A DNA stretch of 57,854 nucleotides from Clostridiales bacterium (GCA_003538975.1 DPQQ01000004.1:30807-88660); one strand, 5' to 3'; counted from the stretch's first letter, positions 1 through 7,934 are shown. The notes: a model not told the origin generated them from the letters alone. Numbers and translations: made by a program.

Positions 1-950
1 ACCATGGGGTTGTTGCCCATACCGATAAGTCCCATCATTTCTACGTGAGCGGGTACCGAAGACGAACCTGCGAACTGCGCGTCGCTGTGCATACGGCCGA
101 GAGTATCGGTGAATCCGTACGAAGCGGGACCTGCAGCCATGTTGTCGGGATGAAGCGTTCTGCCGGTACCGCCGCCCGAAGCAACCGAGAAATACTTTTT
201 GCCGTTGTCTACGCACCATTTTTTGTAAGTGCCTGCAACGGGATGCTGGAATCTGGTCGGGTTGGTGGAGTTGCCGGTGATGGAAACGCCTACTTCTTCA
301 TATTTCATGATGGCAACGCCTTCGTTAACGTCGTCCGCGCCGTAGCAACGAATTTTAGCTCTGTCGCCGTCCGAATACGGAGTTTCTTTAACGATGGTAA
401 GCTTGCCGGTGTAATAATCGTAGCTCGTCTGAACGTAAGTGAAGCCGTTGATACGCGAGATGATGAAAGCCGCGTCCTTGCCTAAACCGTTAAGGATAAC
501 CTTAAGAGGAGTCTTACGAACTTTGTTCGCTTTAAGAGCGATGCCGATAGCGCCTTCAGCAGCCGCGAAGGATTCGTGACCTGCTAAGAAGCAGAAGCAC
601 TTGGTGTCTTCGGTTAAAAGCATTGATGCAAGGTTGCCGTGTCCTAAGCCTACCTTTCTCTGATCGGCAACCGATCCGGGGATGCAGAAGCTCTGTAAGC
701 CTTTGCCGATTTCGACAGCGGCGTCCGCAGCTTTTTTGCAGCCGTTTTTGATTGCGAGAGCGGTGCCTACGGTGTAAGCCCAGACTGCGTTTTCAAAAGC
801 GATGGGCTGAACGCCTTTTACGATCTTTTCGACGTCGATGCCTTTGTCGAGGGTGATCTGTTTAGCTTCCTGAAGGTCTTTGATTCCGTTTTCCTTCAAA
901 ACTTCGTTTATCTGGTTAATTCTTCTTTCATAACTTTCGAAAAGTTCCAT
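1..950 (-). CDS. GGGtGRT family protein, 3' end cut by window edge
   Basis: The frame is open from the ATG at 948-950 to the left edge, about 316 codons, so the C-terminus is missing. The protein starts MELFESYERRINQINEVL. Around residue 258 it carries the motif SGGGTGRTLHPDN, the signature that names the GGGtGRT family. The family has no established activity that I know of; it is usually found beside a NifU-like scaffold protein, as here. The start is supported by a GGAGG ribosome binding site, and the NifU-like gene ends 13 bases upstream, so the two are very probably co-transcribed and functionally linked. A role with Fe-S or another metal cofactor is inference from that neighbour. There is no signal peptide or membrane segment, so it is cytoplasmic. 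Confidence 0.88.
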   Translation of the reverse strand, partial: MELFESYERRINQINEVLKENGIKDLQEAKQITLDKGIDVEKIVKGVQPIAFENAVWAYTVGTALAIKNGCKKAADAAVEIGKGLQSFCIPGSVADQRKVGLGHGNLASMLLTEDTKCFCFLAGHESFAAAEGAIGIALKANKVRKTPLKVILNGLGKDAAFIISRINGFTYVQTSYDYYTGKLTIVKETPYSDGDRAKIRCYGADDVNEGVAIMKYEEVGVSITGNSTNPTRFQHPVAGTYKKWCVDNGKKYFSVASGGGTGRTLHPDNMAAGPASYGFTDTLGRMHSDAQFAGSSSVPAHVEMMGLIGMGNNPM

Positions 951-963
951 TTTTACGCCCTCC

Positions 964-1656
964 TTATTCCTGTCTCGGATCAATATACTTGACCGCGCTG
1001 TCGTATCTGCCGTACTTGCCGGAAGCCTTTTCGTAAGCTTCGTTCGGGGACATACCCTTCTTAATGAAGTCGGTCATCTTTCCCAACGATACGAAAGCGT
1101 ATCCGATGATCTGGTCGTCTTTGTCGAGAGCGAGTTTAGTTACGTAGCCTTCAGCCATTTCGAGATATCTCGGTCCTTTGAGTCTTGTAGAGTACATGGT
1201 ACCTACCTGAGAACGCAAACCTTTGCCGAGATCTTCGAGTCCGGCGCCGATCTGTAAGCCGTCTTCGGAGAAAGCGGACTGGCTTCTTCCGTAAACGATC
1301 TGTAAGAAGAGTTCTCTCATAGCGGTGTTGATAGCGTCGCATACAAGGTCGGTGTTCAACGCTTCGAGAATGGTCTTGCCGGTAAGAATTTCGGCAGCCA
1401 TAGCGGCGGAGTGAGTCATACCCGAGCAACCTACGGTTTCTACGAGAGCTTCTTCGATAACGCCGTTCTTTACGTTAAGCGTAAGTTTGCAAGCGCCCTG
1501 CTGGGGTGCGCACCAGCCGACGCCGTGCGTAAGACCGGAAATATCCGTTATTTCCTTCGCTCTTACCCATTTGGCTTCTTCGGGGATAGGTGCGGGACCG
1601 TGGTTCGGACCCTTTGCAACCGTACACATTTCTTTTACCTGTGTTGAATATTGCAT
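964..1656 (-). CDS. NifU-like iron-sulfur cluster assembly scaffold protein
   Basis: This 230-aa cytoplasmic protein resembles the NifU/IscU-like scaffold proteins paired with GGGtGRT proteins. Candidate metal-ligand cysteines lie in GWCAPQQGACKL, VETVGCSGMTHS and DLVCDAIN, in the order expected for a scaffold that holds a transient Fe-S cluster. I chose the ATG at 1656 (MQYSTQVKEM), which has GGAGGAATATACA just upstream. An in-frame TTG 15 bases further up lies inside that Shine-Dalgarno sequence and is unlikely to be used. The gene is first in an operon with the GGGtGRT gene. Which client receives the cluster cannot be read from the sequence. Confidence 0.85.
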   Translation of the reverse strand: MQYSTQVKEMCTVAKGPNHGPAPIPEEAKWVRAKEITDISGLTHGVGWCAPQQGACKLTLNVKNGVIEEALVETVGCSGMTHSAAMAAEILTGKTILEALNTDLVCDAINTAMRELFLQIVYGRSQSAFSEDGLQIGAGLEDLGKGLRSQVGTMYSTRLKGPRYLEMAEGYVTKLALDKDDQIIGYAFVSLGKMTDFIKKGMSPNEAYEKASGKYGRYDSAVKYIDPRQE

Positions 1657-1802
1657 TGTATATTCCTCCAAAAAAATTTTCTTGTTAATAAATAGAAAGA
1701 CCGCTTTATAACTTCCATAATTTTACGGTTTTCGGAAAGTCTTACAAAGCCGCGGCGAAGAGCCTTGCCTTACATAAAACTTTTACGGTCTCGTCCTTTC
1801 GT

Positions 1803-1831
1803 ATTGTAGCATAATTTTGTTTATTTGCAAA
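1803..1831 (-). promoter_or_regulatory. Sigma-A type promoter of the NifU-like/GGGtGRT operon
   Basis: On the minus strand, TTTGCA (1826-1831) and TACAAT (1803-1808) are 17 bases apart. Transcription would start near 1796, giving a leader of about 140 nt before the NifU-like ATG. The leader is G/C-richer than the surrounding AT-rich spacer and contains short complementary stretches (GACCG near its start, CGGTC near its end). I do not recognise a known riboswitch. The rest of the 1657-1913 gap holds nothing I can identify. Confidence 0.6.
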
Positions 1832-1913
1832 CTACTTTTTTTATTTTTTGCCGTTTTTATATAACAAAACTTTATTATACCCGGCATATCCGTTCATAAA
1901 AGCATTTTAATAC

Positions 1914-2768
1914 TTATTTGTCTTTACCGCTATGCCTTGCTTCGACGTTCCTTTTGTAATTAAAAACGTACTGCTGCACATATCCCGAATTATCCCCGAA
2001 ACGCTCCGTAAAATACTCCGCTATCTTTTTCCTATCGGTCTCTTTTCCGGAAAAGTCTTCTTTGTACACCTTTTCGATCCAGGTATCCACCGGGAAGCTG
2101 TCGGTTCTGTGAAACGCGAAAAGCGAAATACAATCAGCAACCTTCGGTCCTACCCCGTATAAAGACAAAAGTTCTTTTTTAAGCTCCGGCGTAGTAAGAT
2201 TATCGAGATTATTAAGGTCATACCCGTCCGAAAGCTTGTCCGCGTTTTGCTTTATGTACGCCGCACGGTACCCGAGTCCGAGTCCCGCATAAAAATTTTG
2301 GTCGTATTCCGACATAACCGTTGCCGTCGGAAACGTTCCGTAAGGTATATTTTTGAAGGTTCTTTTTTCGCCGAGAGCATCCGCCGTTCTGCCAAGTATT
2401 TTTTTGATTCGCGGAATATTGTTGTTTTGCGAAACTATGAACGAGAACAGCATTTCTTCTTTATTCTGATTAAGTATTCTTATGCCCTTCCCTTTTTCCG
2501 CCGCGGCTGTTAAAAACGGAACATTTTCTTTTAAGGCGGCGTTATAAATTCCGGAATAATCTCTTTTTAAGTCGAAAAAGTTTGTAAAATACTCTTCGTC
2601 TTCCGCTTCGCACTCGATAATCGCTCTATCCTGTTCGTTATAAGCTATACAGGCTTTATCGCCGGAAATAACAAAATATCTTCCGCTTCCCATATCGGTA
2701 AATCTGAAAATCTGACCGCATTCAAGCGTATCTTTTACCGAAAAAAATTCACCCGAAGTTTTAATCAC
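1914..2768 (-). CDS. 8-oxoguanine DNA glycosylase/AP lyase (OGG1-like)
   Basis: This is a 285-aa bifunctional base-excision-repair enzyme that removes oxidised guanine and nicks the abasic site. An OGG N-terminal domain is followed by an HhH-GPD domain containing LYGVGPKVADC; its lysine (about residue 209) corresponds to hOGG1 Lys249. The catalytic aspartate follows in FPVDTW (about residue 228). The frame continues upstream to a TTG at 2804, but only the GTG at 2768 has a Shine-Dalgarno sequence (AGAGG, 8 bases away), so I start there. It lies 59 bases downstream of a second glycosylase gene, and the pair is probably one repair transcript. It resembles clostridial single-gene OGG proteins rather than the MutY or Nth families. 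Confidence 0.88.
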   Translation of the reverse strand: MIKTSGEFFSVKDTLECGQIFRFTDMGSGRYFVISGDKACIAYNEQDRAIIECEAEDEEYFTNFFDLKRDYSGIYNAALKENVPFLTAAAEKGKGIRILNQNKEEMLFSFIVSQNNNIPRIKKILGRTADALGEKRTFKNIPYGTFPTATVMSEYDQNFYAGLGLGYRAAYIKQNADKLSDGYDLNNLDNLTTPELKKELLSLYGVGPKVADCISLFAFHRTDSFPVDTWIEKVYKEDFSGKETDRKKIAEYFTERFGDNSGYVQQYVFNYKRNVEARHSGKDK

Positions 2769-2827
2769 CTTTTGTTCCTCTTTTGTTTTTATGGCGATAT
2801 GCAAACGTCAGCATATATTCATATACG

Positions 2828-3331
2828 CTATTCCGTATAATTTTTTATCGCCGAATATTCTTTTACAAGATCTTCTTCTTTAACGGCGGCATTTGCCGCA
2901 GACGGCGACGGCAGATATATACCTGTTTTACCGAAACCGCGCCTTACGTTAAGCTTTTCGTACAGATTATAAGCGAGCTTCCCTGTACAGAAAACCGCCT
3001 TTATGTCCGCCGCCGAAAATATAACGTCAAGATCGTTGTATTCTTCGTTTTTTATCGACGTATCGCCCGAGCCTTTTATCTCGCAGGACGAAATAACGTC
3101 CCACAAGGCGATTTTATGTCTGTATAAAAATTCCTTTTTCGAAGTTATGTCCGTCGGAACTTCTTCCGAAAACGTTTCTGCCAAAACCCTCCAGAATCTG
3201 TTTTGCGGATGCCCGTAATAAAAGCCCGTTTCTCTCGATTTTACCGAAGGAAAGCTTCCGAGAATAAGGACTTTACTGTCGCTGCCGAATACCGGCGGTA
3301 TGGTATGGAATTGTTTTTTCGATTCGCTCAT
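2828..3331 (-). CDS. DNA-deoxyinosine glycosylase (UDG superfamily)
   Basis: This 167-aa protein of the uracil-DNA-glycosylase superfamily matches the deoxyinosine (hypoxanthine) glycosylase branch, which excises deaminated adenine. Family motifs are LILGSFPSVKSRE, then FYYGHPQNRFW, then the C-terminal LPSPSAANAA in the usual motif-2 position. The frame reaches a TTG at 3349, but that lies within the promoter. The ATG at 3331 is the likely start even though it has no Shine-Dalgarno sequence, because the predicted transcription start falls on this codon. The downstream neighbour is the OGG-like gene, so both act on damaged bases. Confidence 0.87.
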   Translation of the reverse strand: MSESKKQFHTIPPVFGSDSKVLILGSFPSVKSRETGFYYGHPQNRFWRVLAETFSEEVPTDITSKKEFLYRHKIALWDVISSCEIKGSGDTSIKNEEYNDLDVIFSAADIKAVFCTGKLAYNLYEKLNVRRGFGKTGIYLPSPSAANAAVKEEDLVKEYSAIKNYTE

Positions 3332-3337
3332 AAAAAA

Positions 3338-3366
3338 ATTATAATGCAAACAAATAAAAATTTCAA
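3338..3366 (-). promoter_or_regulatory. Near-consensus promoter giving a leaderless mRNA
   Basis: On the minus strand, TTGAAA (3361-3366) and a perfect TATAAT (3338-3343) are separated by 17 bases. Only TTTTTT lies between the -10 box and the ATG of the deoxyinosine glycosylase gene, so transcription should begin at or within a base of the start codon. There is no room for a ribosome binding site. Confidence 0.75.
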
Positions 3367-3442
3367 GTAAAAGCTTTTAAAAACCTCTTATTATCCGAAG
3401 CGGATACGCCGCTTACGATATTGCCCGTACGGAATTTCGGAC

Positions 3443-3472
3443 AAAAAAAAGGCTTGCCGTATAACAAGCCTT
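3443..3472 (-). terminator. Intrinsic terminator of rplU-rpmA
   Basis: On the minus strand AAGGCTTG, an 8-base loop and CAAGCCTT form a perfect 8-bp stem followed by eight T residues. It sits 8 bases after the rpmA stop codon. Confidence 0.92.
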
Positions 3473-3480
3473 GATTTTAA

Positions 3481-3756
3481 TTAGTTTTTAGCGTAAACGG
3501 AAACCTTTTTGCCGTCTTTGCCGACTCTTTCGAACTTAACGACTCCGTCGATAAGAGCGAATAAGGTATCGTCTTTACCCATAGCAACGCCTTCGCCCGC
3601 TTTGAACTTGGATCCTCTCTGACGAACGAGAATGTTGCCTGCGAGAACAGCTTCGCCGTCCTGCTTTTTGGCGCCTAATCTTTTGGATTCACTGTCTCTG
3701 CCGTTCTTGGTAGAACCGCCGCCCTTGTGGTGCGCGAATAATTCAAATAATATCAT
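3481..3756 (-). CDS. rpmA: 50S ribosomal protein L27
   Basis: This 91-aa L27 is a ribosomal protein near the peptidyl transferase centre. It shows the family core HHKGGGSTKNGRDSESKRLG and the LAGNILVRQRG segment. The N-terminus reads MILFELFAHHKGG, a Firmicutes-type extension normally removed between F and A by the protease Prp; here it is short. The start has GGAGG 8 bases upstream. It follows rplU by 14 bases with no prp gene between them, unlike the usual Firmicutes order, and is followed directly by a terminator. Confidence 0.97.
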   Translation of the reverse strand: MILFELFAHHKGGGSTKNGRDSESKRLGAKKQDGEAVLAGNILVRQRGSKFKAGEGVAMGKDDTLFALIDGVVKFERVGKDGKKVSVYAKN

Positions 3757-3770
3757 ATATCCTACCTCCG

Positions 3771-4079
3771 TTATTCAGCAACGATTTCAAGAACCTTAAC
3801 CTTGGTGAAAGGCTGTCTGTGTCCCTGTTTCTTTCTTTCGTTCTTTTTGGCTTTGTATTTGTAGACAATAATCTTTTTGTCTTTGCCCTGTTCTACGACT
3901 TCGGCTACCGCTTTGTAGTTTTCAACTTCTTTAGCGACCTTGATGCCGTTTTCATCGGAAACCATAACGACTTTAAGTTCTACTTTTTCGCCAACTGCGG
4001 CGTTTAACTTTTCGAGCTTAAGAACGTCTCCGACTTGCGCCTTGTACTGCTTATTACCGTTATCTACGATTGCGTACAT
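3771..4079 (-). CDS. rplU: 50S ribosomal protein L21
   Basis: This 102-aa protein of normal length begins MYAIVDNGNKQYKAQVGDVL and ends with the conserved KKNERKKQGHRQPFTKV block of L21, a 23S rRNA-binding protein of the large subunit. It is the first gene of the rplU-rpmA transcript. The start has GGAGG 7 bases upstream. A promoter and a leader of about 75 nt precede it. Confidence 0.97.
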   Translation of the reverse strand: MYAIVDNGNKQYKAQVGDVLKLEKLNAAVGEKVELKVVMVSDENGIKVAKEVENYKAVAEVVEQGKDKKIIVYKYKAKKNERKKQGHRQPFTKVKVLEIVAE

Positions 4080-4190
4080 TTGTTTACCTCCGTAAAGACT
4101 CGCCCGCCAAGGTGTTTTATTTTACAATAAAAACTAAACCGCGCGGTGCGGTACGATATCTATTTTATAATACGCCGCCTTAAAAGTCAA
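4080..4190 (-). promoter_or_regulatory. rplU promoter and structured leader (possible L21 leader)
   Basis: On the minus strand, TTGACT (4185-4190) and TAAAAT (4162-4167) are 17 bases apart. The leader then forms a hairpin, ACCGC-ACCGC-GCGGT (4138-4152), close to its 5' end, followed by a conserved-looking CCTTGGCGGGCGAG stretch before the GGAGG. Firmicutes rplU genes are often preceded by an autoregulatory L21 leader. Position and structure fit, but I cannot confirm the match by eye. Confidence 0.55.
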
Positions 4191-4259
4191 ACGATTTTTA
4201 TTCGTTTTATCCGTTTTTAAGCGGTTTTTTACAGTAAAAACGGATGACAACGCGATTTT

Positions 4260-4288
4260 TTGCCCGTATTTTAAATTTCAGGTATATT
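4260..4288 (+). promoter_or_regulatory. Likely promoter of the 144-aa helical protein gene
   Basis: TTGCCC (4260-4265) and TATATT (4283-4288) lie 17 bases apart on the plus strand, 60 bases before the ATG at 4348. The -35 box is weak. Confidence 0.45.
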
Positions 4289-4347
4289 ATTGTTCATAAC
4301 GGAAAAAATTATGATAAAAACAGCATTAAAAAATTAAGGAGTATTTT

Positions 4348-4782
4348 ATGAAAAACAAAAAACTGAATTCCGAAATATTGAACGACGTCTATAAAAACGC
4401 GCACGTCGCCATGCAGTCCATATCCGACCTTTCGCCCGAAATCGAAGACGGCGCGGTGAAAAAGCACCTTCTTTCCGAATACGAGACGTACAAAAAAATC
4501 ATAGAAGAGCTTTCCTCCTATATGGAAGACAACGGAATAAAGCCCGAAGACATAGGATTTTTCAAAAAGGCTACCATGTGGAGCGCCGTCAAAATGAAAA
4601 CGCTTACCGGAACCGACAACAATAAAATAGCAAATATGATGATAAAGGGCGCGACGAACGGCATAAACGATCTTGTGGCTATAAAAAACGACGGCAAAAT
4701 GAACGAAGAAACCGAAAATTTTGTCGATAAACTTTTAGCCGCCGAAGAAAAGTCCGTTAAAGGCTGGCAAAAATTCCTCTGA
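4348..4782 (+). CDS. Small all-helical protein, function unknown
   Basis: This 144-aa soluble protein is rich in K, E, N and I, with predicted long helices (EILNDVYKNAHVAMQSISDL, HLLSEYETYKKIIEELSSYM). I do not recognise a specific family. The arrangement suggests a four-helix bundle like the ferritin-like or DUF2383-type proteins of clostridia, but the usual metal-binding E/H pattern is not evident. The start has AAGGAG 8 bases upstream. It is a monocistronic gene on the plus strand between convergent and divergent neighbours, with its own weak promoter and a bidirectional terminator. Confidence 0.7.
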   Translation: MKNKKLNSEILNDVYKNAHVAMQSISDLSPEIEDGAVKKHLLSEYETYKKIIEELSSYMEDNGIKPEDIGFFKKATMWSAVKMKTLTGTDNNKIANMMIKGATNGINDLVAIKNDGKMNEETENFVDKLLAAEEKSVKGWQKFL

Positions 4783-4831
4783 TCACGCAACAGGCAATTC
4801 ATACGAAACAATTAAAGTATATAATAAGCGA

Positions 4832-4858
4832 AAAACGCCCGTAAACCGCGGGCGTTTT
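4832..4858. terminator. Bidirectional terminator
   Basis: AAAACGCCCG and CGGGCGTTTT form a 10-bp stem with a 7-base loop. A/T tracts on both sides let it stop the plus-strand gene ending at 4782 and the minus-strand gene ending at 4881. Confidence 0.9.
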
Positions 4859-4880
4859 ATATTTTTAAGATTTATTGTTT

Positions 4881-5303
4881 TTATTCGAATTCAAAGTTGC
4901 CCTTTATAAAAAGAGCCGCAAAAACAGCCGCGACGGCAAGCATTATCACAGCGGTTACGACAAGCATGATTATCGCGTAAACTTTTTTGTTTTTATCGGT
5001 TTTTATGAGTCTTGCACACGCCGTTATCGAAACCGCCCCGAATATTTCGGTAAGGACCGTCAGAACAATATCGGGTATAAGCAAGACGATAACGAGTACG
5101 GCGAAGCCTAATTGCTGATCTTCGTTACCGGTTTCTTTGAGCATAGCTCCCGTCAAAAGAAGCGAAAGCACGGCGGCGACGACGCACAATGACGTAAACA
5201 CGACGCTTAAAACAAATGCCGATTTACGCTTTTTTACGGGTTTGCCGTCGGTTGGTTCGATATTGTTTTCTGTATTCCGATTATAGTTTAAATTTTCTTC
5301 CAT
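4881..5303 (-). CDS. Small membrane protein, function unknown
   Basis: This 140-aa protein has a polar N-terminus (about residues 1-28, ending GKPVKKRKS) and three or four hydrophobic segments: around 29-50, 63-93 and 108-133. The lysine-rich segment before the first helix suggests a cytoplasmic N-terminus. No family was recognised. It lies 24 bases downstream of araD on the same strand and ends at a strong terminator, so it is probably the last gene of that transcript. A role in sugar metabolism is not shown. Confidence 0.65.
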   Translation of the reverse strand: MEENLNYNRNTENNIEPTDGKPVKKRKSAFVLSVVFTSLCVVAAVLSLLLTGAMLKETGNEDQQLGFAVLVIVLLIPDIVLTVLTEIFGAVSITACARLIKTDKNKKVYAIIMLVVTAVIMLAVAAVFAALFIKGNFEFE

Positions 5304-5327
5304 ATATTCCCCTTTTTTGCTTTTATT

Positions 5328-6023
5328 TTACTGCTTATCCTGTCCGTAATAAGCGTTTTTTCCGTGTTTTCTTTCGTAATGCTTTTTCATAAGATAGCCG
5401 TCCGCCTTTTCGCTCGCGCCTAAATTTATCGTATAATACGCCATTTCGGCAACCCGTTCGAGAACGAGAGCGTTATTCACGGCGGACATCTCATTCTTGC
5501 CCCAGGTAAAAACCCCGTGCGAAGCAACGAGAGTTCCCGGTACCGCCTTATAATCAATATCCTTGAATTTTTCGGCAATCACAAGTCCCGTATTCTTTTC
5601 GTACTCGCCGTTTACTTCGTCCTCGGTAAGCGGTCTCGCGCAAGGTATGTCTCCGTAAAAATGATCGACGTGAGTCGTTCCGAATGCCGGAATATCCTTT
5701 TTAGCCTGCGCAAACGACGTGGCGAATTTAGAATGAGTGTGTACTACCCCGCCGATTTCCGGGAACGCTTTGTAAAGTTCGATATGCGTGGGAAGATCGG
5801 ACGAGGGTTTCAGTTCGCCTTCAACCGTTTTACCTGTAAAAAGATCGACTACAACCATATCCTTATACTTCATCTTTTCGTAAGGAACGCCCGACGGCTT
5901 TATTACGACAAGACCGTTTTCGCGGTCTATCGCCGATACGTTGCCCCAGGTAAGTTCTACAAGATTGTACTCTTTTAATTTAAGATTGGCTTCGAGAACT
6001 TCTTTCTTTAATTTTTCAAGCAT
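5328..6023 (-). CDS. araD: L-ribulose-5-phosphate 4-epimerase
   Basis: This 231-aa class II aldolase-fold enzyme converts L-ribulose 5-phosphate to D-xylulose 5-phosphate, feeding arabinose into the pentose phosphate pathway. The zinc ligands are visible as H95 and H97 in VVHTHSKF and H169 in ASHGVF; D76 lies in SSDLPTH. These positions match E. coli AraD almost exactly, which favours AraD over fuculose aldolase relatives. It lies 52 bases downstream of the GH127 gene. The kinase and isomerase (AraB, AraA) are not in the window. A GGG sits 9 bases before the ATG. Confidence 0.93.
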   Translation of the reverse strand: MLEKLKKEVLEANLKLKEYNLVELTWGNVSAIDRENGLVVIKPSGVPYEKMKYKDMVVVDLFTGKTVEGELKPSSDLPTHIELYKAFPEIGGVVHTHSKFATSFAQAKKDIPAFGTTHVDHFYGDIPCARPLTEDEVNGEYEKNTGLVIAEKFKDIDYKAVPGTLVASHGVFTWGKNEMSAVNNALVLERVAEMAYYTINLGASEKADGYLMKKHYERKHGKNAYYGQDKQ

Positions 6024-6075
6024 TTCCGTTTTCCCTTATTTTTATATTTTTTATTTTATGTTTTGTAGCCCGACT

Positions 6076-7905
6076 CTACTTAACTATCGGCATTTCGGTC
6101 ATTCTGAGTTTTGCGGCGCCGTACGGGATAAGCGTTTTTTCTTCCTTTCCGGAAATCGCTTTACAGCTTAAAGGCGTTTTTGCGGCTATGCAGTCGTAAC
6201 CTTCGGCATAATCCCATCCGACTTTTTGCATAGTCGTTTTTAATACTATGCGAGGATACTCTTTCGAAAACGGAACTTTGCCGTAAGCGGCTTTTTCGGG
6301 TTTAAGTTCCCCCGAAAAGCCGTAATTCCAATCCGACGCTGGGAATAATTCGTAATCGCAGTACGGGAACTTTCTTTCAACCCCGTCTTTGGTATATTCT
6401 TCCTGTTTTACGTTATAGTCTATCGGAAGCGAAAATATTATCGGTCCGTACTTCGCGACTTTAAGTCCATTCGGGCGTTTTATAAGTTCGGGTTTTGCGG
6501 TAAAGTTTATACTAAGCGTTTCCACCCCGAAAAAGTCCTTATTCACGATTATGTAATCGCCGTCCGAAGTATATGCGGAATTTTTATTAGACGCAAATTC
6601 ATACTCTTTCGCCCAGTCGGGAATTCTTATTTTTATTTCGAGCGGTCTTTTTTCGGAAGATATTATTTTTACTTCGAACTTCGTTTCGAACGGATAGTTT
6701 CCGATAACTTCGATTTCCTGCCCGCCGTCCAGAAGATATTTTACCGGGAAAGGCATCGTCATAACTATTCCGCGGTCGGTTTTATACGCCCCTGTCGCGG
6801 CGAATTTAGGCCACGCCTGATTGAAGTTTGCCGTACAGCAACCGAAGTGCGGTTCCAGACCGAAAAGATTTGCTTCGTCCGAATTCGTCCCGAAATACGG
6901 TTTACCCGTTCTCTCGCAGGAAATCTGATTTATCTGCTGATCGTACTGATGAGTCCACATATCTTCTGACAAAGCTGCGGGGAGCGCATTGAAAGCGACC
7001 AATTCGAGTCTGTCCGCCCACTCTTTTTTACCTGTCAGTTCATAAAGCGTTTCAAACGAATACATAAGCTCCGCCACGGAGCAAAGCTCGAAACCTCTCG
7101 ACGGATCCTGCCCGGCAAGACACTCGTCCCCGAAAATCGTTCCGACCGCGCTGCCGTTGTAATCGAAAGCCGCGGCGTAAATTTTATCGGAAGCTTTTTT
7201 ATCGGTTTTAAATCCAAAGTATCTTAAAAGCGGTTCGTATTTAAGAGCCATGGCTATATTCACAACGTGCGTTTCCTGCTTCCAGCGGTTAAGAGGGCGT
7301 TTCCATACTTCGAAGTAATCCGGATAATTCGCGCCCTGCTCATAAAGCATTCCGGCAAGTTCTTTTATCCAGCTTTCTTTTTTTACTTCATACAAAAATT
7401 TAAGCGGAATAAGTGCTTCGAACCATCTGAATTTCGCCCAGTCGAAGAGTATTACTTCGCCCTTGCTCATCTTTTCGCAAAGGCACTTCATCGCCTTGTA
7501 CAATGCGGCGTAAACCTTTTTGTCGTCGTTATATTCGAGCCATACGGAAAGCACTTTGCCTATCAGAAACAGCGCCCATACGTCGTAAGTTCTGCTGCTT
7601 TCGGTAGGACAGGGACAAATCCACCCGTCGGGTTGCTGTTTATCGACGATCGCATAAACATACTTTTTTGCCCGGGCCTTTATATCTTCGTCACCGGTTA
7701 AAAATCCGAGAGGAATAAATCCGTCCAGAAAATACGGCATGCGTTCCCAACTTTCCGCCGTTCCGCCTATCCAGGCGCTGTCTCTTACGTCGCGCCAGAT
7801 TTTATCGAGATTGCCCGAAAGTCCGTTTTTCTGGATTTCGAGCTGATCTGCCAGCCATCCTTCCGGAATAATATTTCTCGGGTTCAGCTTTCTTATAGTA
7901 CTCAC
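6076..7905 (-). CDS. GH127/DUF1680 family glycoside hydrolase (beta-L-arabinofuranosidase-like)
   Basis: This 609-aa protein has the alpha/alpha-barrel and beta-sandwich layout of DUF1680 enzymes. The unusual Zn-thiolate catalytic centre of GH127 is visible: E and C in GFELCSVAEL, and the Cys-Cys pair in HFGCCTANFNQAWPKF (about residues 355-358), one of which is the nucleophile in characterised beta-L-arabinofuranosidases. There is no signal peptide, so it acts on imported oligosaccharides. It sits directly ahead of araD, which fits arabinose release followed by catabolism. The start is written as GTG at 7905. An ATT at 7920 is better spaced from the AGGAG and could be the true start. GH146-like specificity cannot be excluded. 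Confidence 0.85.
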   Translation of the reverse strand: MSTIRKLNPRNIIPEGWLADQLEIQKNGLSGNLDKIWRDVRDSAWIGGTAESWERMPYFLDGFIPLGFLTGDEDIKARAKKYVYAIVDKQQPDGWICPCPTESSRTYDVWALFLIGKVLSVWLEYNDDKKVYAALYKAMKCLCEKMSKGEVILFDWAKFRWFEALIPLKFLYEVKKESWIKELAGMLYEQGANYPDYFEVWKRPLNRWKQETHVVNIAMALKYEPLLRYFGFKTDKKASDKIYAAAFDYNGSAVGTIFGDECLAGQDPSRGFELCSVAELMYSFETLYELTGKKEWADRLELVAFNALPAALSEDMWTHQYDQQINQISCERTGKPYFGTNSDEANLFGLEPHFGCCTANFNQAWPKFAATGAYKTDRGIVMTMPFPVKYLLDGGQEIEVIGNYPFETKFEVKIISSEKRPLEIKIRIPDWAKEYEFASNKNSAYTSDGDYIIVNKDFFGVETLSINFTAKPELIKRPNGLKVAKYGPIIFSLPIDYNVKQEEYTKDGVERKFPYCDYELFPASDWNYGFSGELKPEKAAYGKVPFSKEYPRIVLKTTMQKVGWDYAEGYDCIAAKTPLSCKAISGKEEKTLIPYGAAKLRMTEMPIVK

Positions 7906-7934
7906 TTTACTTTGCGGAATATCCGCTCTCCTTT
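7906..7934 (-). promoter_or_regulatory. Unusual ribosome-binding region of the GH127 gene
   Basis: On the minus strand AAAGGAGA (7927-7934) is followed by GCGGATATTCCGC, a perfect hairpin with a 3-base loop, then AAAGTAAA and the GTG start. The distance from GGAG to GTG is too long unless the hairpin folds. Alternatively the ATT at 7918-7920, 7 bases after GGAG, starts translation. Confidence 0.5.
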
